Shown here: positions 63,289 through 64,000 of the stretch, one piece after another
Layout of the letters: each line of letters opens with the position of its first letter
Position numbering within the stretch: position 1 is the first letter of the stretch
Assembly: GCA_024742275.1 (NCBI GenBank)
Contig: JANSYS010000006.1
Location: 1 to 64,000, forward strand
DNA: 64,000 nucleotides
Source: Alphaproteobacteria bacterium
GTDB lineage: Bacteria; Pseudomonadota; Alphaproteobacteria; Thalassobaculales; Thalassobaculaceae
Reading direction: 5' to 3'
Position numbers and translations under genes: made by a program
The notes under the pieces: model-generated
Databases searched by the model: none
What the model saw: the letters and a program-made list of their open reading frames with translations, nothing else
Told to the model about the DNA's origin: nothing

Positions 63289-64000
63289 ATGATCACGGTA
63301 TTCGGTTCTCTGAACGTCGACCTGGTGTTCGGTCTGGATCGGCTTCCCACCCGAGGCGAGACGGTGCTGACCCGTGAGATCGTGCGTTTTCCAGGAGGCA
63401 AGGGCGCCAATCAGGCGGCCGCCGCGGCCAAGTCGGGTGCGGTAACCCGGTTCGTCGGTTGCGTCGGCACGGACGGACAAGGGGAGCCGGTACTCGAGGC
63501 CCTTCGAGGCGCCGGATGCGATGTCTCCGGCGTCGTCGCCGTGCCTGGCGCCACCGGAACTGCCGTGGTGATGGTGGAGCGGTCCGGGGAGAACCAGATC
63601 GTCGTCGGCAGCGGCGCGAATATGTCGGTAACGGCGGAACTGCTGGAGGCGGCGCCACTCGCCGGCGGCGATACGCTGGTCTGCCAGATGGAGATTCCGG
63701 TGGAAGCGACCGTTCGCGCGCTCGCCGTCGCCAAGGCGAGGGGGGCGCGAACCGTGCTGAACCTTGCTCCGGCGCAACCGATTGCTCCGGAAGCGCTGGC
63801 AGCGGTTGACGTGCTGATCGTCAACGAAGGCGAGGCGGCCCTGATCGCTGGCGGCGGCGCGCGACCGGAAGCGACAGCCCGCGCCTTGGCTCGTGCGCAC
63901 GATCTGATCTGCGTCGTCACTCTCGGAGCCGACGGCGCGGTCGCGGCCACGCCGCAAGGACAGGGATGGAATGTCGGCACCCTGGCGGTCGAAGCCGTGG
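63289..64000 (+). CDS. ribokinase-family carbohydrate kinase (C-terminus outside window)
   Basis: The first 237 residues of a PfkB-type kinase are present: VFGSLNVDLVFGLDRLPTRG, FPGGKGANQAAAAAKSGA, RFVGCVGTDGQG and NEGEAALIAGGG. GGKGANQA is the sugar-binding ribokinase motif. The catalytic DTxGAGD box lies beyond the window. GGAGGCGG precedes the ATG. It is 43 bases after the second transporter, so its substrate may be what that transporter brings in, perhaps a nucleoside or sugar conjugate. Confidence 0.88.
   Translation, partial: MITVFGSLNVDLVFGLDRLPTRGETVLTREIVRFPGGKGANQAAAAAKSGAVTRFVGCVGTDGQGEPVLEALRGAGCDVSGVVAVPGATGTAVVMVERSGENQIVVGSGANMSVTAELLEAAPLAGGDTLVCQMEIPVEATVRALAVAKARGARTVLNLAPAQPIAPEALAAVDVLIVNEGEAALIAGGGARPEATARALARAHDLICVVTLGADGAVAATPQGQGWNVGTLAVEAV

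Overview
The window is chromosomal DNA from a GC-rich alphaproteobacterium. The gene set fits a motile, polyhydroxybutyrate-storing member of the Rhodospirillales or a close relative: separate petA, petB and petC genes, a phasin and 3-hydroxybutyrate dehydrogenase, chemoreceptors, flagellin, many SDR enzymes and Opp/Dpp-type ABC transporters. The genus cannot be named from this sequence alone. Apart from the first ~460 bases the DNA looks like stable core genome, with tight operons, ATGA overlaps and clean hairpins at gene ends.

Layout. 1-457: the right-hand edge of a mobile or accessory region. It holds the end of an IS3-family element, the C-terminal remnant of a Vsr mismatch endonuclease directly abutting it, AT-richer DNA, and a 3' fragment of tRNA-Ala(GGC) that looks like an integrase attachment site. 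511-4554 (minus): a TPR protein, MTA phosphorylase and the cytochrome bc1 operon petABC. 4745-10344: tRNA methyltransferase trmL, an M20 peptidase, then a tight operon of a DUF455 protein, a multidomain class III nucleotide cyclase and a 2-hydroxyacid dehydrogenase. 10390-18459: SDR enzymes, a zincin, bdhA coupled to a patatin phospholipase, pterin carbinolamine dehydratase, an EF-G-like GTPase and an MFS transporter. 18597-26462: msrP, an SDR, lgt-midA-pgeF, an M24 peptidase homologue, a lipoprotein, phasin and a CsaA-like protein. 26547-31110: an RraA/PAS pair and a large chemoreceptor divergent from a secreted Cache-domain protein. 31305-42700: aspartate aminotransferase, a sugar-acid dehydratase, MFS, radC-map-sfsA, and an operon from a leaderless solute-binding protein to an enoyl-CoA hydratase. 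42651-51002: an amidohydrolase, an orphan flagellin behind a sigma-54 promoter, an SDR, a class III aminotransferase, MFS, a VOC protein and a CNT nucleoside transporter. 51025-53361: an ammonium transporter fused to a chemoreceptor signalling domain. 53717-64000: two tandem, clearly paralogous Opp/Dpp transporters, the second without its own ATPases, followed by a ribokinase-family kinase cut by the window end.

How the genes connect. The phasin promoter is bracketed by two perfectly inverted copies of a TGCAGTGCA-containing site. The same 9-mer lies upstream of bdhA-patatin, which suggests a shared PhaR-type PHB regulon. Chemotaxis and nutrient sensing recur: the Amt-MCP fusion, a second receptor paired with a free Cache protein, and flagellin. 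The most unusual single gene is the Amt-MCP fusion at 51025-53361, whose Amt part keeps the twin histidines of a working ammonium channel.
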